64,000 bases of DNA from Populus alba (lineage: Eukaryota; Streptophyta; Magnoliopsida; Malpighiales; Salicaceae). Position 1 is the stretch's first letter. Each line of letters starts with the position of its first letter. The notes under the pieces are model-generated. The model saw only the letters and a program-made list of their open reading frames with translations. It was not told the origin of the DNA and did not search any database. Below, one piece after another: positions 10,852-23,477 of this stretch. A program made the position numbers and the translations under genes. The stretch covers positions 15,975,357-16,039,356 of the forward strand of contig NC_133302.1 in NCBI RefSeq assembly GCF_005239225.2, read 5' to 3'.

Positions 10852-12651
10852 TCAACATCCGGATGCGCTCATTATCCCAGAAATTATGGGCTTAACGTTA
10901 GAACATTGGGATTTTGCAGGGCCGTCTGGTCCGCTATATGCAAGTTTAATGTCGGCAAGCTGCACCTTGTCACATGGGATGCCACTGCTGCAAGCAATCT
11001 GAACAACAACCGGAGTTGCGGAAGTTCCCCTTATATTCTTAAAACTAACATCACTGATCTTCACTTTTGATGGAGCCTGCAAAAGAAAACAAGAAAGAAC
11101 ATTAAGACCCCAATAGACTTTTAGTAATCTCCCTAGAACTGATGAACATAAAAAAAATCAGTATGCTTGTGTAGGCGTTCTTCAGAATTGCATTATGGAT
11201 CTAGCCTGATGCAACCAATTATGGAATGCAGTGCACAGCATGTTTGCTTCACAGTCAATACTATGAATTGCGAATTGCGTTGAAACATTTTTTTTTCATA
11301 AGATGTAAGAAAGATTTTGATAAATTGTGGAGTGTTTGAGCCACGAATTGGGTAAAATATTGTCACAGTAATTTATTAGTACTGTGAAAATATCCTTATG
11401 GTAACAGAAAAAAGCAATACCTTTAGACTGCATTGGTTCCATGGGCAATACACTTGATCTATGATGACAGGGTTTTGGACATTGTTCATGACAATATCCT
11501 CAAAATGCATGTTAGATGCGGCACCACCGTATAAAGCTGGCCAAGATTTTATTCTAACGCCATTTGTAGTATCTGAGATGGTGCAGTTCTTGACAAATAT
11601 TCCAGAAACAGGTTTCTCATTGGGGTATTTCCCTAAACTTCCAACACTGATGCCATGGCCAGGTCCACATGTTACTCCTGTGATGTGTAGTTCTTCGGTG
11701 CCATCCCCCACGGAGATACAATCATCGCCTGTGCCAATTTTTGAATCGATAATGTAGATCCCAGTAGATCGGCCGATGTGGATTCCATCGGTGTTTACAC
11801 TCTCACCAGGTGCACTCACGGTAAAATGCTGGAAGGTGAGGTTTCTGCACCCCAAGACGTTAACATGAAAGTTCTTGCTATCTCGACTAGTTATATCTCG
11901 GACTAATGCATTGGTGATGAAATCGAACCTTATATTCTGATCCATGTTAGAAGCAAACAAAAGGCAAATGATTAAAGAAACCTTGGTAGTGCCATAACAT
12001 ATAATTAGGCTTCATAATGGTGAGTAGATTACCATTGGGAGGCTGTCACAATCTTTATCTTTCTGACATGTACTTTTGCTCCAAGCAGCCTTTCCCTGCC
12101 CATCAAAAGTGCCGCTTCCCGACAATGTAAATTTATCTACGTATCCGAAATTAACCCAATGACCTCCTGAGAACTGATTTGGGTCAACCGGTGCCTTCAA
12201 TATGCCATCAACTTGGAGCTCAATCGCAGCCTTGCAAGGACCTGCTAGAGTCAATTTCCGTAACGAGTATGTCCCACTTGGAATAAGAACTTTGCTGGGG
12301 TTGGTTGAAGCACAAGCATCTTTCCAAGCATTGGTTAATGCCTAAAAATGGAAAGAGAAGGGAAATGTTTAGAGAGGATCAGCAGGTCTCAAATTCTAAG
12401 GAAACGTAAATAAGTTCTGACGCGAATACTACATATTCAGCTATTTAAAAATCAAACGCATGCGTGCGAGAAAATATATAAGATACCTCTGTGATATCTT
12501 TATCGGCACCATATTTAGTCACATCGAAGACACCTTTTGATTGGGCTTTAGCTGCTGATGCTAACAATAAAAATACTGAGAATGATATTATTGCTGAGGA
12601 TACAACTTTCAGGCCCATCTTTTTGTCAGCTATGTTGCTTTCTTTCTTCAA
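10852..12651 (-). CDS. Exopolygalacturonase (GH28), copy 2, intact
   Basis: Second intact copy. Exons: 12651-12487, 12341-12033, 11936-11421 and 11076-10852, all with GT-AG borders. The predicted 404-aa protein matches copy 1 throughout, with the same signal peptide and the same NTDG, GDD, GHG and RIK motifs. One silent difference is visible in exon 4 (GCA versus GCC in the LAD codons near 10955). Introns and promoter, including the TATA-like box near 12696-12703, are nearly unchanged, so the two genes are likely co-expressed unless one is silenced. Such close identity can also arise from assembly duplication, although unit-specific differences argue against a simple artefact. Confidence 0.9.
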
Positions 12652-13633
12652 TACTCTAGGAAAAGGAATGAATTTCTTAATCTTCCATTGCGATCCTTTA
12701 TAGGGCGAGAGGGGAATTCAACACCACTCGTAAATTTATCATGCAGTTGATGAATTTTGTCCATGTTTGTGCAAGGTTGTAGCTTTGCCCTTCAATGTCA
12801 TTGCTATTATTAGCTTCTCTTGCAATATAGCATATCAAAATGTTCTAAGAAAAATCTATATATATCCATCACACTGTCCATAGAAGCCTAATTTCATGTA
12901 AAGATTTGCTTAATTTAATAAATTGTTACCCAATTTTTTACTTCATTTTTCAAAATTTAAAATAAAAAATATACTTTCAACGCGTAGTTTTGAACGCGCT
13001 CATTGAGTCGATGTTAATGTTGTATTTTTTCCATAAGTCAAAAAACACAAAATAAATCAAAAAAGAAAATAGACAAAATGCATTTTTATTTTAGTGGTCT
13101 AATTGCAATTGTGGAAAGGAAAGAACTGATTTTCAAATTGAAAACCCTCTCACCAAGCAACCCAGGTTTTAATCAAATGGTCCACAATCGATTTTTTTAA
13201 TCCAGGGCTCTATATTTCCTTGCTTTGCAAAATGTTCTAAGAAAAATCTATATATATCGATCACACTGTCCATAGAAGCCTAATTTCATGAAAAGATTTG
13301 TTTAATTTAATAAAAATGCTTCTATTTTTGAAGATTTTGTTGTTGAAGATGTTGATTCCATTTTGTTTTGTTTTTGCCCTTGAAATAGTATGTATCAAAA
13401 CTTTAAACAACATCAATCTATGAAAAAAAACATTAACAAGATTCTAAATGCTTAAAAATAAGTCAATTAATAAATATAAAGAGAATGAAAAAATAATGAA
13501 ACTTGAGACTAAGGATACATAAAATTATAATAATAAAAGATTCATAAAACTATTATCCATGCCTTAACAGCTAAAAAAATAGTAAAAATTCTATCAAAAT
13601 ATTTTGTTACGGAAGCATTAGACGTATTTATTT

Positions 13634-13771
13634 CACTACTACATTTACTAGTTTTACCGACGGAATTTTCTATCAGCGTGACATTACCATTTCGTCGGTG
13701 AAATTTTACCGACAGAATTCATCCATATTACATCGGTAATTCCATTTCTGTCACCAATTCTATCAATAAAA
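13634..13771. mobile_element. CACTA element end, relic (unit 2)
   Basis: Copy of the relic at 5503-5640, with the same CACTACTACATTTACTAG start and ACCGACGGAAT motifs. Confidence 0.55.
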
Positions 13772-14955
13772 AAAAAACAAAAAACTGATGATTTTACAGA
13801 TGAAAAATGCGCGCCCTAAAAATTATTTCGTCGGCATATCTTGATCAAACAATGTGGTATTATTTAATAAGATGATTAAAAAATAGGTAAAGACAATAAA
13901 TCAATCGAATTAAATAAAAAAAAAAGAGAGATCATAATAAGATGCACACAAAACGAAACTTGCTAGAAAAAGACAAATTATAATTCTTAGTCAACTCAGC
14001 GTGAAAGGATGAAATTGAAAAAACAAAAAAACTAGAGTTAACCCGAGTTAGCATGTCAAACATGAAACCATGATCATGAGGCTGGATAACCTAGTAAAAT
14101 GACAATCAAAAAATATTATAAAGCGTAATTTTCAACAAACCCCATGTAGAAGGGTAAAAAAATGCAATTAAAAAAAAAAAACATGCAGACCTGTTTAAGC
14201 TCACTAAACCCCGCTACCTGGATCATGCAAATGAGATAACCTAATAGAAGGCAAAGTGGAGAACATTATGAAACTCAATTATAATATAAACCTAATCTTG
14301 AAAAATAAAATTAAAACATAATTAAATTAAAAAAAGAATCACAAGATTGAGATTTCAGGTTAACTGAGTTGAAAATAAATTTTGGTTTAATCCATATGAG
14401 AGATTTGAATATCATAATGGAGTCCTAGGCCATTTGATTGAAAATTGCAAGAATGATGGTATCTGTTGTTATCCATTTTTGGGTTCCCATACAAAAAATA
14501 AGAAAATACAAAAAAATATTCGGAAGGAATAAAATAAAAATAAAAAATAACAACAGGAGTGAGAAAAGGATGCTGGAACACCCATAAAATGACTAGGAAT
14601 TGGTTGAGGAGGTTCAGAAATACAAGAATTGAAATTTGACGTTATATTTTCTACTGATGAGAGCCCTATTGACAAATAAAATTCAAGTTGAGAAAGAAAA
14701 GTCCAAAATAAGATGTTTATGGACTCAATTAAATTTTATTCAAGGTTTAATTGAATTTATGAAGGGTTTAATTGCAAGAAAATTGATTTTTTAAGTCAAT
14801 TTAGGCTTTTATTGGAAGTAATTAAAGTTATGGGGTCTAATTACAATTTTGAAGAGTTGATTTGGTCAAATGAGGGGTTTAATTGCATAATTATTGAAGT
14901 TTGACGGTCAAATGAGGGGTTTAATTGCATAATTACAAGTTAGTCGTTCATATTG

Positions 14956-15431
14956 TTAATTAGAATGGGTCATTTGATCTTGAACTCGTTGGTCTAACAT
15001 TGCCACAAACTCTTGAGTTTGAGTGCTCAAAACCGATTGCGAGCATTCAACGATCGAAACATAACTGGTCGTCTGCAAGTTTTTGACCGTAGTGTTAGAA
15101 AATCCATACACCTGATTTCTGTTGGGTCGATTAGATGATCGCACCTCCAACCACAAATTTGGATCGATATCTGAATGGGTCGAAGGATCATCCCTATATC
15201 TCTCTTTCAAACGGTTGTTACATTTATCCTAGAAAGAAAAATTAATTTAATCAAATTGAAGGAAATTATAACTTATAAAAAAATGGGTGAAAACCAACAT
15301 ACCACAAAATGCTGAGCTTAGCTATCTACAAGTTGCTGCCCTTCTTTTTGGCGGTTGTCACTGCACACGTGCGTTTTAATAAAAGCTCCATCGAGCTTGG
15401 CTCGCATTTAAGAAATGTTGCTTGCAAGATA
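14956..15431 (-). pseudogene. Plant En/Spm-type transposase fragment (unit 2)
   Basis: Same fragment as at 6825-7300, with an unchanged DDPSTHSDIDPNLWLEV motif and the same interrupted upstream exon. Confidence 0.65.
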
Positions 15432-16715
15432 AAAATGTTAGTTAAATATACTTATAAAAAATATCAAATAAAAAAAATTGAGGTAATAAAAAAAAAAAAT
15501 CTTACCATCCGTTTTGGATGCGAAATAAACGGAACAGAGCTGCCAGTGTGTGTGGTAATGAAATTGTGAACATCCCAGTGTCGATTCTCCTAGTAGCTGA
15601 AGACAAATTTTTTGTTATGGTTAAATGGATCGTCAAATTAGGATTTCAGGTTAACCAAGTTATAAACAAATATTTTGAGTTTGTTTAAAATAGATCGTCA
15701 TATTGGAATGTCAGGTTAATCTAGATGAACATAAAGATTTTGGTTCTAGTTAAAGTAGATCGGCATATTAAGATCTCGGGTTGACCAAATAATACATAGA
15801 GATGTTGGTTGTAGTTAAAGGGGATCACCAGATTAGGATCTCAAGTTGACTGAACTATAGACAGATTTTAGTTCTTGTTAAAGGGGATTGGTAAATTGGG
15901 ATTTCAAGTTGACCTAGTTAAAGACATAGATTTTGGTTTTGGTTTAGAGAATCACCAGGTTGGGATTTGAGGTTAATGTGCTATGAGACAAAGATTTTAG
16001 TTGTGGCTAAATTGGGAATTCAGGTTAACCGAGTTGTGAAACAAAAGTTCAACTTGAAGTGAATCACTGAGAAGTAGGATTTTAAGTAAACTGAGCTGAG
16101 AGCAAAAGGTGTCAAGATGACAATTGTCAAGAGAAACAATTGCATCATAGTTCTAGTAGAAGGGGATTATTGTGAAGACATAGTTTGTAGTCATCCGAAC
16201 TAAAAATTTTAAAAGATTAAGTTTTGAAGAACAATATGTTTGTCTTTAAAATCTTATTACGCAAAGCGCTTGATAAGTCTTTGCTTTATAAGTATTGTAA
16301 AGAGAAGGCATCGGTTGCTACCTTGTTTTTTACCCTATTTTTCAAAAAAAATTCAAATGAAACCCAAAAAACATAAAAACCTAAAAAATATGTTATTGAT
16401 GTATTTGCATCATTTCTAGCATTTTTTTTTTTAAAAAAAAATACTTCTGATGCGTTAAGTTATTAATGCTCTTATTAAGTCAACATTGATGTTGCCTTTT
16501 TTTCAAAAGTCAAAACACAAAACACAAAACAAAAATAAATAAAAAATACATTTATATTTTAGTGATCTAATTGTTATTGTGGAAGTGAGAGGACCAATTT
16601 TAAAATTTAAAACCCTCTCACTAAGCAACCCAACTTTTAATCAAATGGTCTACAATCCATTTCCTTAATTCAATGGTCTATATTTCTTTGTTTGATGTCA
16701 CTAACATGTAGTATA

Positions 16716-17676
16716 ATATGGGATATGCCAAGACCTTTACCGTCATTAACATGCAAATAATCATTACCATGATAGGGTGCAGAATCGGTTAGAGTTACAA
16801 GATTAGGTGTGATGTGTTGATTCACGCCGGTGTCGGGGAACCATGCCACATCATAAACATTTCCAACAGCAAGATGAGCAGATGGCTGCTCGGTATTATT
16901 GCAAAACTAGGAACAATGGGGAGCTGTGTGACTGAAAATGGAGCATAATTGGCAGCGGACATGCTGGTGTCCAGACCACTGACTAGCCCCTGAGTTGAAC
17001 CTGGTTTGCTGCCAATTGCGTGGCCTCTAGTCTGCAGGAGATTGGCCCCTGTTCTAGTGAGTGGCGGTTGATGTTGGGATGCCGATTACCTCGAGAGCGA
17101 CCCCTGTTGCGTCTGATGTTTGAGCTGTGATGAGACATAACAAGATGAGTAGAAGGCTGTGGTGTTGGCAGTAGTGGTAGCTGTTGTGACAGAGAAGAAG
17201 ACAGCAGAGAGGGAGCGATTTCCATTGAATGAAAGGAGTTCTTGTGCATAAATTCATGGGTAAGAAGATGGATGTGAAGATCAGCATGTGACAACGCTTC
17301 TGCCTTGGTTATGAGACTCGTTACCAAGTCTTTGAACTCACCACAAAGGCTACCAAACACATAGAGATTGAAGTCTTCAAGAGACATGGGGCGACTAGTA
17401 GCAGCCAATTTGTCAAATAACGATTAGGCTTGCTGCATGTATATACTAACAGATGAGTCTCCTTGCCGAAGGTCTTGAAAGGAGCTATGGAGTTGCATGA
17501 TGCGAGAATTAGACGGAGATGCAAGTGCTTTCTCAAGAGTGCGCCAAACACAATGCGAGGTAGAACAATCTACCACGAGATACAACACATCCACGGAGAG
17601 CGAGGAGAGTAACGCACTCAAAATAAGTTGATCTTGTTGCTTCCAATGAAGAAAAGAAGGATTGATTGTGGAGGAA
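16716..17676 (-). pseudogene. Copia gag-protease fragment (unit 2)
   Basis: Copy of the relic at 8585-9545. The gag segments are unchanged. The protease motif codes DTGV here: the codon reads GTG where unit 1 has GCG (plus strand ATTCACGCC versus ATTCGCGCC at about 16822). Confidence 0.75.
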
Positions 17677-18359
17677 GAATCAACAGAACTATCAGAACAT
17701 AAGATGGAGGAAACGACACTTAGCCGTCAATGAAGTGAAAACCACCTTGACTAATGAGACGGGGGCTTCATTTGTGTTTTTACCCATGTTTTGGTTTCCA
17801 CACAAAAATGATAAAATAAAAAAAATATTCGCAAGAAATCCAAAAAATAATAGGAGCAAGAAAAGGATCCTAGAATGCCGAAAAATGGCCACAATTGGTT
17901 GAGGAAATTCAATTTTGAAATAAATATATTCAAAATCAGATGTTTATAGACTCAATTAAATTTTATCTAAGGTTTAATTGAATTTATGGAGTGTTTGATC
18001 GTAAGAAAAGTTGATTTTAAAGTCAATTTAGGCTTTTATTAAAAAAAAATTAAAGTTCTGGGGTCCAATTATAATTTTGAAGAGTTGATTTGATCAAATT
18101 AGAAGTTTAATTGCATAATTATTGAAGTTTGATGGCCAATTAGGGACTTGATTGAAACAATCCGAAACCGAGGACCAAACTGGAAAATGTGCTAAAATCA
18201 AGGGATTCAATCACAATTCATTCGGGGGTGATTACAAAATTATAAAGACAATTTTTTTAAGTTATAAAAATGATTTTGGATAAACTATTGATCCCCAAGA
18301 TAGAGTAACATCACAATTTAATACAGTGAAAAATATTCTTTTGAGAGGAAATTGCAATG

Positions 18360-18429
18360 CCTTTTTAGTACTCTAATTCAATGGACAACACGCTTGATCT
18401 ATGATAGGGGATTTTGAGTTATTGTCTAT
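18360..18429 (-). pseudogene. Fossil exopolygalacturonase exon 3 fragment (unit 3)
   Basis: Same fossil exon tail as at 2166-2235. Confidence 0.65.
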
Positions 18430-19547
18430 ATATTATTTCTCTACTTTCATGCTTCAGAATTTTGGAAACGTAGTTTAAATAAATTATAACACAAATTTTC
18501 ATGGAATTGTTTAATTGTTTTTAATAAAAAAAAAAAAAAAAAGGTGAAGTTGATGAATTTTGTCCATGTTTGTGTAAGGTCGTAGCTTTGCCATTCAATT
18601 TCATTACTATTTAGTCCTATGAAATATTCGTTTCAGGTCATATTTGACAAAGTTAATTAATATTTTTTAAAAAAATCATTAAAAAAAATAAGAGTAAAAG
18701 GAAATTTGTACAAAAAAAAGGGCATGGACCGTAAGTAATAAATTAAAGGAAAAATCTTTTAGGGTTGCTATATGATTTACACTGTTTTTGCATCTTTTTT
18801 TTTATACATAAGATTGAAGATTTATTGAAATTAAATTGTAAAAGAAACCAAGCGATCTTGTATTTAAAATTAAAATAATTAAATTTTATTCATCTGTTTA
18901 ATCAAAATTACAAGATGGACTTCTCCATCTAAAAACGAGCCTACGAATGACGAAACCAAAAGAATTTCAGATGGAAGTCCCTATCTTCAACATCCGGATG
19001 CGCTCATTATCCCAGAAATTATGGGCTTAACGTTAGAACATTGGGATTTTGCAGGGCCGTCTGGTCCGCTATATGCAAGTTTAATGTGGGCAAGCTGCAC
19101 CTTGTCACATGGGATGCCACTGCTGCAAGCAATCTGAACAACAACCGGAGTTGCGGAAGTTCCCCTTATATTCTTAAAACTAACATCACTGATCTTCACT
19201 TTTGATGGAGCCTGCAAAAGAAAACAAGAAAGAACATTAAGACCCCAATAGACTTTTAGTAATCTCCCTAGAACTGATGAACATAAAAAAATCAGTATGC
19301 TTGTGTAGGCGTTCTTCAGAATTGCATTATGGATCTAGCCTGATGCAACCAATTATGGAATGCAGTGCACAGCATGTTTGCTTCACAGTCAATACTATGA
19401 ATTGCGAATTGCGTTGAAACATTTTTTTTTTCATAAGATGTAAGAAAGATTTTGATAAATTGTGGAGTGTTTGAGCCACGAATTGGGTAAAATATTGTCA
19501 CAGTAATTTATTAGTACTGTGAAAATATCCTTATGGTAACAGAAAAA

Positions 19548-19564
19548 AGCAATACCTTTAGACT
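19548..19564. repeat. LINE target site duplication, left copy
   Basis: AGCAATACCTTTAGACT, 17 bp, perfect match to 26613-26629. It spans the exon 3 / intron 3 border of the target gene. Confidence 0.95.
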
Positions 19565-19751
19565 TTTTTTGGAATAAGTCGATATATTGAAAGGGCTAAC
19601 CAGAAGGTAGCCAAAAACAAGATACATGAAAAGAAAAGAATCACAATAACAAAAAAACAAACACAAAAAAGAAAGGAAAAGAAAGTCAACAGATACATAA
19701 CCGAAAAAGGACATTAGGAATGAAGAAGTTGATACGCCATGCTAAAAGCCT

Positions 19752-22700
19752 TTATTTGGTGTTAGACCAATCTATAATACCTTCAGGACCCATAATTAAA
19801 GTAGTGCCAGTAGCCATGAAGAACTTATCTGCAGACTTGAGCCAATTTGAGAGGCGATAAAGAATTAAGGAGAAAATATCTTCGAAGGTCGCAGTTCCAT
19901 CATTGAAGATTACCTTGTTCCTCATAAGCCATATACTCCAGCTAACACAACAAGAAAGCATAGACCAAGCCTTACGCTGGAATTTTCCGAACACTAGGTT
20001 GGGCCATTGATGTAAAAGATCATCCACACAGCAGGGAAGGCAACCACTAATACCCCACCAATCCAAGAATTTCATCCATAAATTCCACACTGGTCTACAA
20101 TGGAGGAGAAGATGATTTGAAGTCTCAATCTCATTTTCACAAAAGATACAAAAGGCTTGATCAATTGGGATTATATTACGGCAAAGTAAGAAATCCTTAG
20201 TGCACAGTCTATTCTGAACAGCTAGCCAAAGAAAAGATTGAACCTTAGGAGGTACCCCTTTTTGCCATATCGAAGCCTTGAAAGTTCTAAGCCCTGGATT
20301 CACAATCCTGTCAATAAGTAGAGAACAAGTTTTAACTGTATACCCTCCATCTGTTGAAGAGGACCAGACTTTTTTATCTAAAGTTGTTGCCTTTATTCGA
20401 AAGCTTTCTAGAGATGAGAGAAGGTAGACGACCTGCTCAGTTTCAAAGAGGAACAATTGTCTCCTCCAAGCTAACTCCCACTTCCATTCTCCTTGCTCCC
20501 AAATTCCCATGTCAGCAATTGTGGCATTCGGTTTAGTGGTAAGAATGTAGAGTCGAGGGTAGATGACTTTCAATGGAGAGCTATCAAACCAAACATCAGA
20601 CCAGAATCGAGTCAGAGAGCCATTTCCCACTACAAATCTGCAATTATTGGCTAAAGCTGAAGAGACAGAGTCTGTTGTGGTCATAAGGGATGTTATATCC
20701 CTCCAGATACAAGACAATCTTCTACTAAAAATAGGGAAACCATTTTCAAACACCGGCTTGAATTTGTTGAATATCATCTTCTTCCACAGCTCATTACCAG
20801 GAAGAGAGAGCCTCCAAATCCACTTGAAAAGCATTGCTTTATTCTTGGCTATCAATGACCCAATCCCAAGGCCACCCCTATCCTTATCTCTAACAACCAC
20901 GCTCCATTGGACTTTGCAAATTTTTCTCATTTTGACAGTTCCCGACCATAAGAATTTGCGTTGGATGGAAGTAAGTAAGCGACACACACCTTTTGGCATA
21001 AGGAAGATGGACATGAAGTACAAAGGAAGGGAGTTCAACACACTTTTGATAAGGCAAATGCGACCGGCCATGCTTAACATTCTCCCTTTCCACGAAGTGA
21101 GTTTCTTTCGAAACTTATCAATGACGGGTTTCCATGTTGAAATCCTTCTAGGGTTAGACCCCAAAGGCATTCCCAGGTAATTACATGGAAGAGAATCATG
21201 CCTGCAGTAAACTGATTTTGCAAACTCATCCAAGCAGGAGTCATCAACATTGATTCCTATAAGAGAACTCTTAAAAAAAATTAATGTGCAAGCCTGAGCA
21301 TAGAGCAAACCACCTTAAGACTCTTTTAACTGACTGGAGGGCATGCAAACTAGCTGGCATAAAGACAAGAGTGTCATCTGCATATTGAAGGTGACTTAAG
21401 AAGTTATTGGAGCCAAAATCAATACCCTGAAAGATGTCTGAGGATGCCGCACGTTGGAAGAGAACAGATAGACCTTCAGCAGCAATATTAAAAAGAAAGG
21501 GAGATAGGGGATCACCTTGCCTAATACCTCGCCCCACTTTGAACTCTGGGGAAGGAGAGCCATTGACTAAGACTGAAACCTGACTAGTAGACAAGCAGGA
21601 GGAAATCCACCCTCTCCATTTAGCACCAAAACCCATGTAAGTCATCACCTCATCAATGTAATCCCATAGAACTGAATCAAAAGCTTTTTGGAAATCAACC
21701 TTGAAGATGAGACCCGATCTTCGACTTCTTTTTAGATCATAAACCACTTCATTAGCTACCATAAAACCATCAACAATTTGTCTGTCTGCTATAAAAGCAG
21801 TCTGATTGTCACTAATCAAGCTGCCTATTACTTCCTTTAATCTGCTGGACAAAATCTTCGCAATAATCTTGTAAATACCATGGATCAAACTAATGGGGCG
21901 ATACTCTTTTGAATTCCATAGTAACCTTTCTTTTCGGCACCAAAGTGATATAGGAGAGGTTAACCCCTTTCGGCATAGACCCTGTTCTAAAAAATTCAGT
22001 GATCAGGTCCAATAAGTCTTCTGCAATAAAATCCCAAGCGAGCTTATAGAATTTAAAATTGAAACCGTCTGGACCAGGACTCTTAGAACCATCACAATCC
22101 CACACACATCTTTTAATTTCATCCAATGTCACATCTCGCTCTAGCCAAAAGAGACAACTTTGAATTTAACCTTTTAAAACCTACAGGACCCATCTCTGCT
22201 TTCTTCCCAATTGGAGCTCTATACAGATTAGAAAAAATAATCAACAGCAGCAGATTTGATTTCTGGTAATGACCGGAGTTCAGCCCCCTTATGATTGATC
22301 ATCATAATATGAGATTTAGCTCTTCTGAAGTTAGCTATCAAATGGAAAAACCTGGTATTACGATCCCCTAGCTTGCACCACAACTGTCTAGATCTCTGCC
22401 TCCACTTGCATTCAACTCTATTACTGTAGGTCCATTTATCCTTTATAAGAGATTCAAGCTTGAGGTGATCTGAGGGACATAGAGGATCAACCTCCTGTTT
22501 TCTCTCTAGTTCATCAATTTGGGAAATCACAACCTGAAGCTTGTACTCCTGATCACCAAAATCATCTTTGTTCCATCGCCGAAGTTGAGCTGCTACAAAG
22601 CTAAGCTTCTTAATAAATCTGAAACGACCTGGGAATGATGTACACCCGTCAAACCAAAAGCCTCTAATAATATTTTTGAAGTTAGGAAATTGAAGCCAAC

Positions 22701-23431
22701 AGTCCAAAAATTTAAAAGGCCGATAACTGCTCTCTAGGAGGGAATCAGAAACAAGCAAGGGGCAATGGTCTGACATTTCTCTAGGTAATCGATGGAGCAT
22801 TACATTTGAGAATTGTAGAAGAAAGGATTCATCTGAGAAAGCACGGTCTAGTTTGCTCATCAAGCAATTCCTGAACCAAGTGAAGTAACCTCCAGCCAAT
22901 TGATACTCAATAAGGTGACAAGAATCCAGAAAATTCCTAAAAGCTGAAGAGCCCTTGATATGAAGATAGCCACTGCTTCTATCAATCTGATTCAAAGTCT
23001 CATTAAAATCTCCCACCATCAACCACGGAATAGGGAAGGCATGTCTAAGGATACACAAGTTCTTCCAAAGATCCCTTTTTTCTGACATAGAACAAGGGGC
23101 ATAAACACCAACAATAGCACAGATAAAACCACTTTGCATATGTTGACCGTATAGACCAATCCACCCGTAACCATATTCAACAGATGAAACCTGAAATTTA
23201 GTATCATCCCAAAGAGCAATCATACCCCCTCTACTACCTTCAGCCTCGTTACAAAGCCCAATTAACATTGCTATTATTCCAAACACGAAAAATGAGAGAG
23301 TCTGTGCAAGTCTTAATTTTAGTTTCTAGAAGGAAGCACACTTCAATATTATGAATATCAATAAGCCTACCCACAGCCCGCAATTTTCCAGCCCTACCCA
23401 GACCACATAAGTTCCAAGAGAGAACCTTCAT
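19752..23431 (-). pseudogene. LINE ORF2: endonuclease-reverse transcriptase, interrupted
   Basis: Starts at ATG 23431 (MKVLSWNLCGLG) and ends at 19752, about 1225 codons. Endonuclease motifs: WNLCGLG, LLETK, VGVYAPC, GDFNE, KLDRAF and SDHCPLLV. Reverse transcriptase motifs: KSPGPDGF, NQTAFIADRQIVDG, FKVDFQKAFDSV, GIRQGDPLSPFLFN, QYADDTLVF (catalytic ADD present) and YLGMPLG. A zf-RVT-type region follows (WQKGVPPKVQSFLW, then a Cys/His cluster CIFCENE...HLLLHC). No RNase H follows. The frame is broken near 23290-23250, 22230-22130, 21890 and 21300-21271, so no full protein can be made. Confidence 0.9.
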
Positions 23432-23477
23432 AAAGAAAATAGAAAAAATCCTAACCAAAGCAGAGGAAACAAAGGAC

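Larger units (their letters stand above)
10112..18244. repeat. Tandem array unit 2
   Basis: 8.13-kb direct repeat of unit 1 with the same content and order. Exons 1-3 are offset by exactly 8131 bases and exon 4 by 8127. It contains the intact polygalacturonase copy 2 and the same transposon relics. Internal non-coding parts are as described for unit 1. Confidence 0.92.

Noticed and set aside
10112..18244. Treating unit 2 as a pure assembly duplicate of unit 1
   Set aside because: Unit 2 holds 66 bases missing from unit 1, a different protease codon and scattered substitutions, so a simple copy error is less likely, though it needs read evidence.
20563..21180. 205-aa plus-strand ORF
   Set aside because: Antisense to the LINE reverse transcriptase; no family signal of its own.
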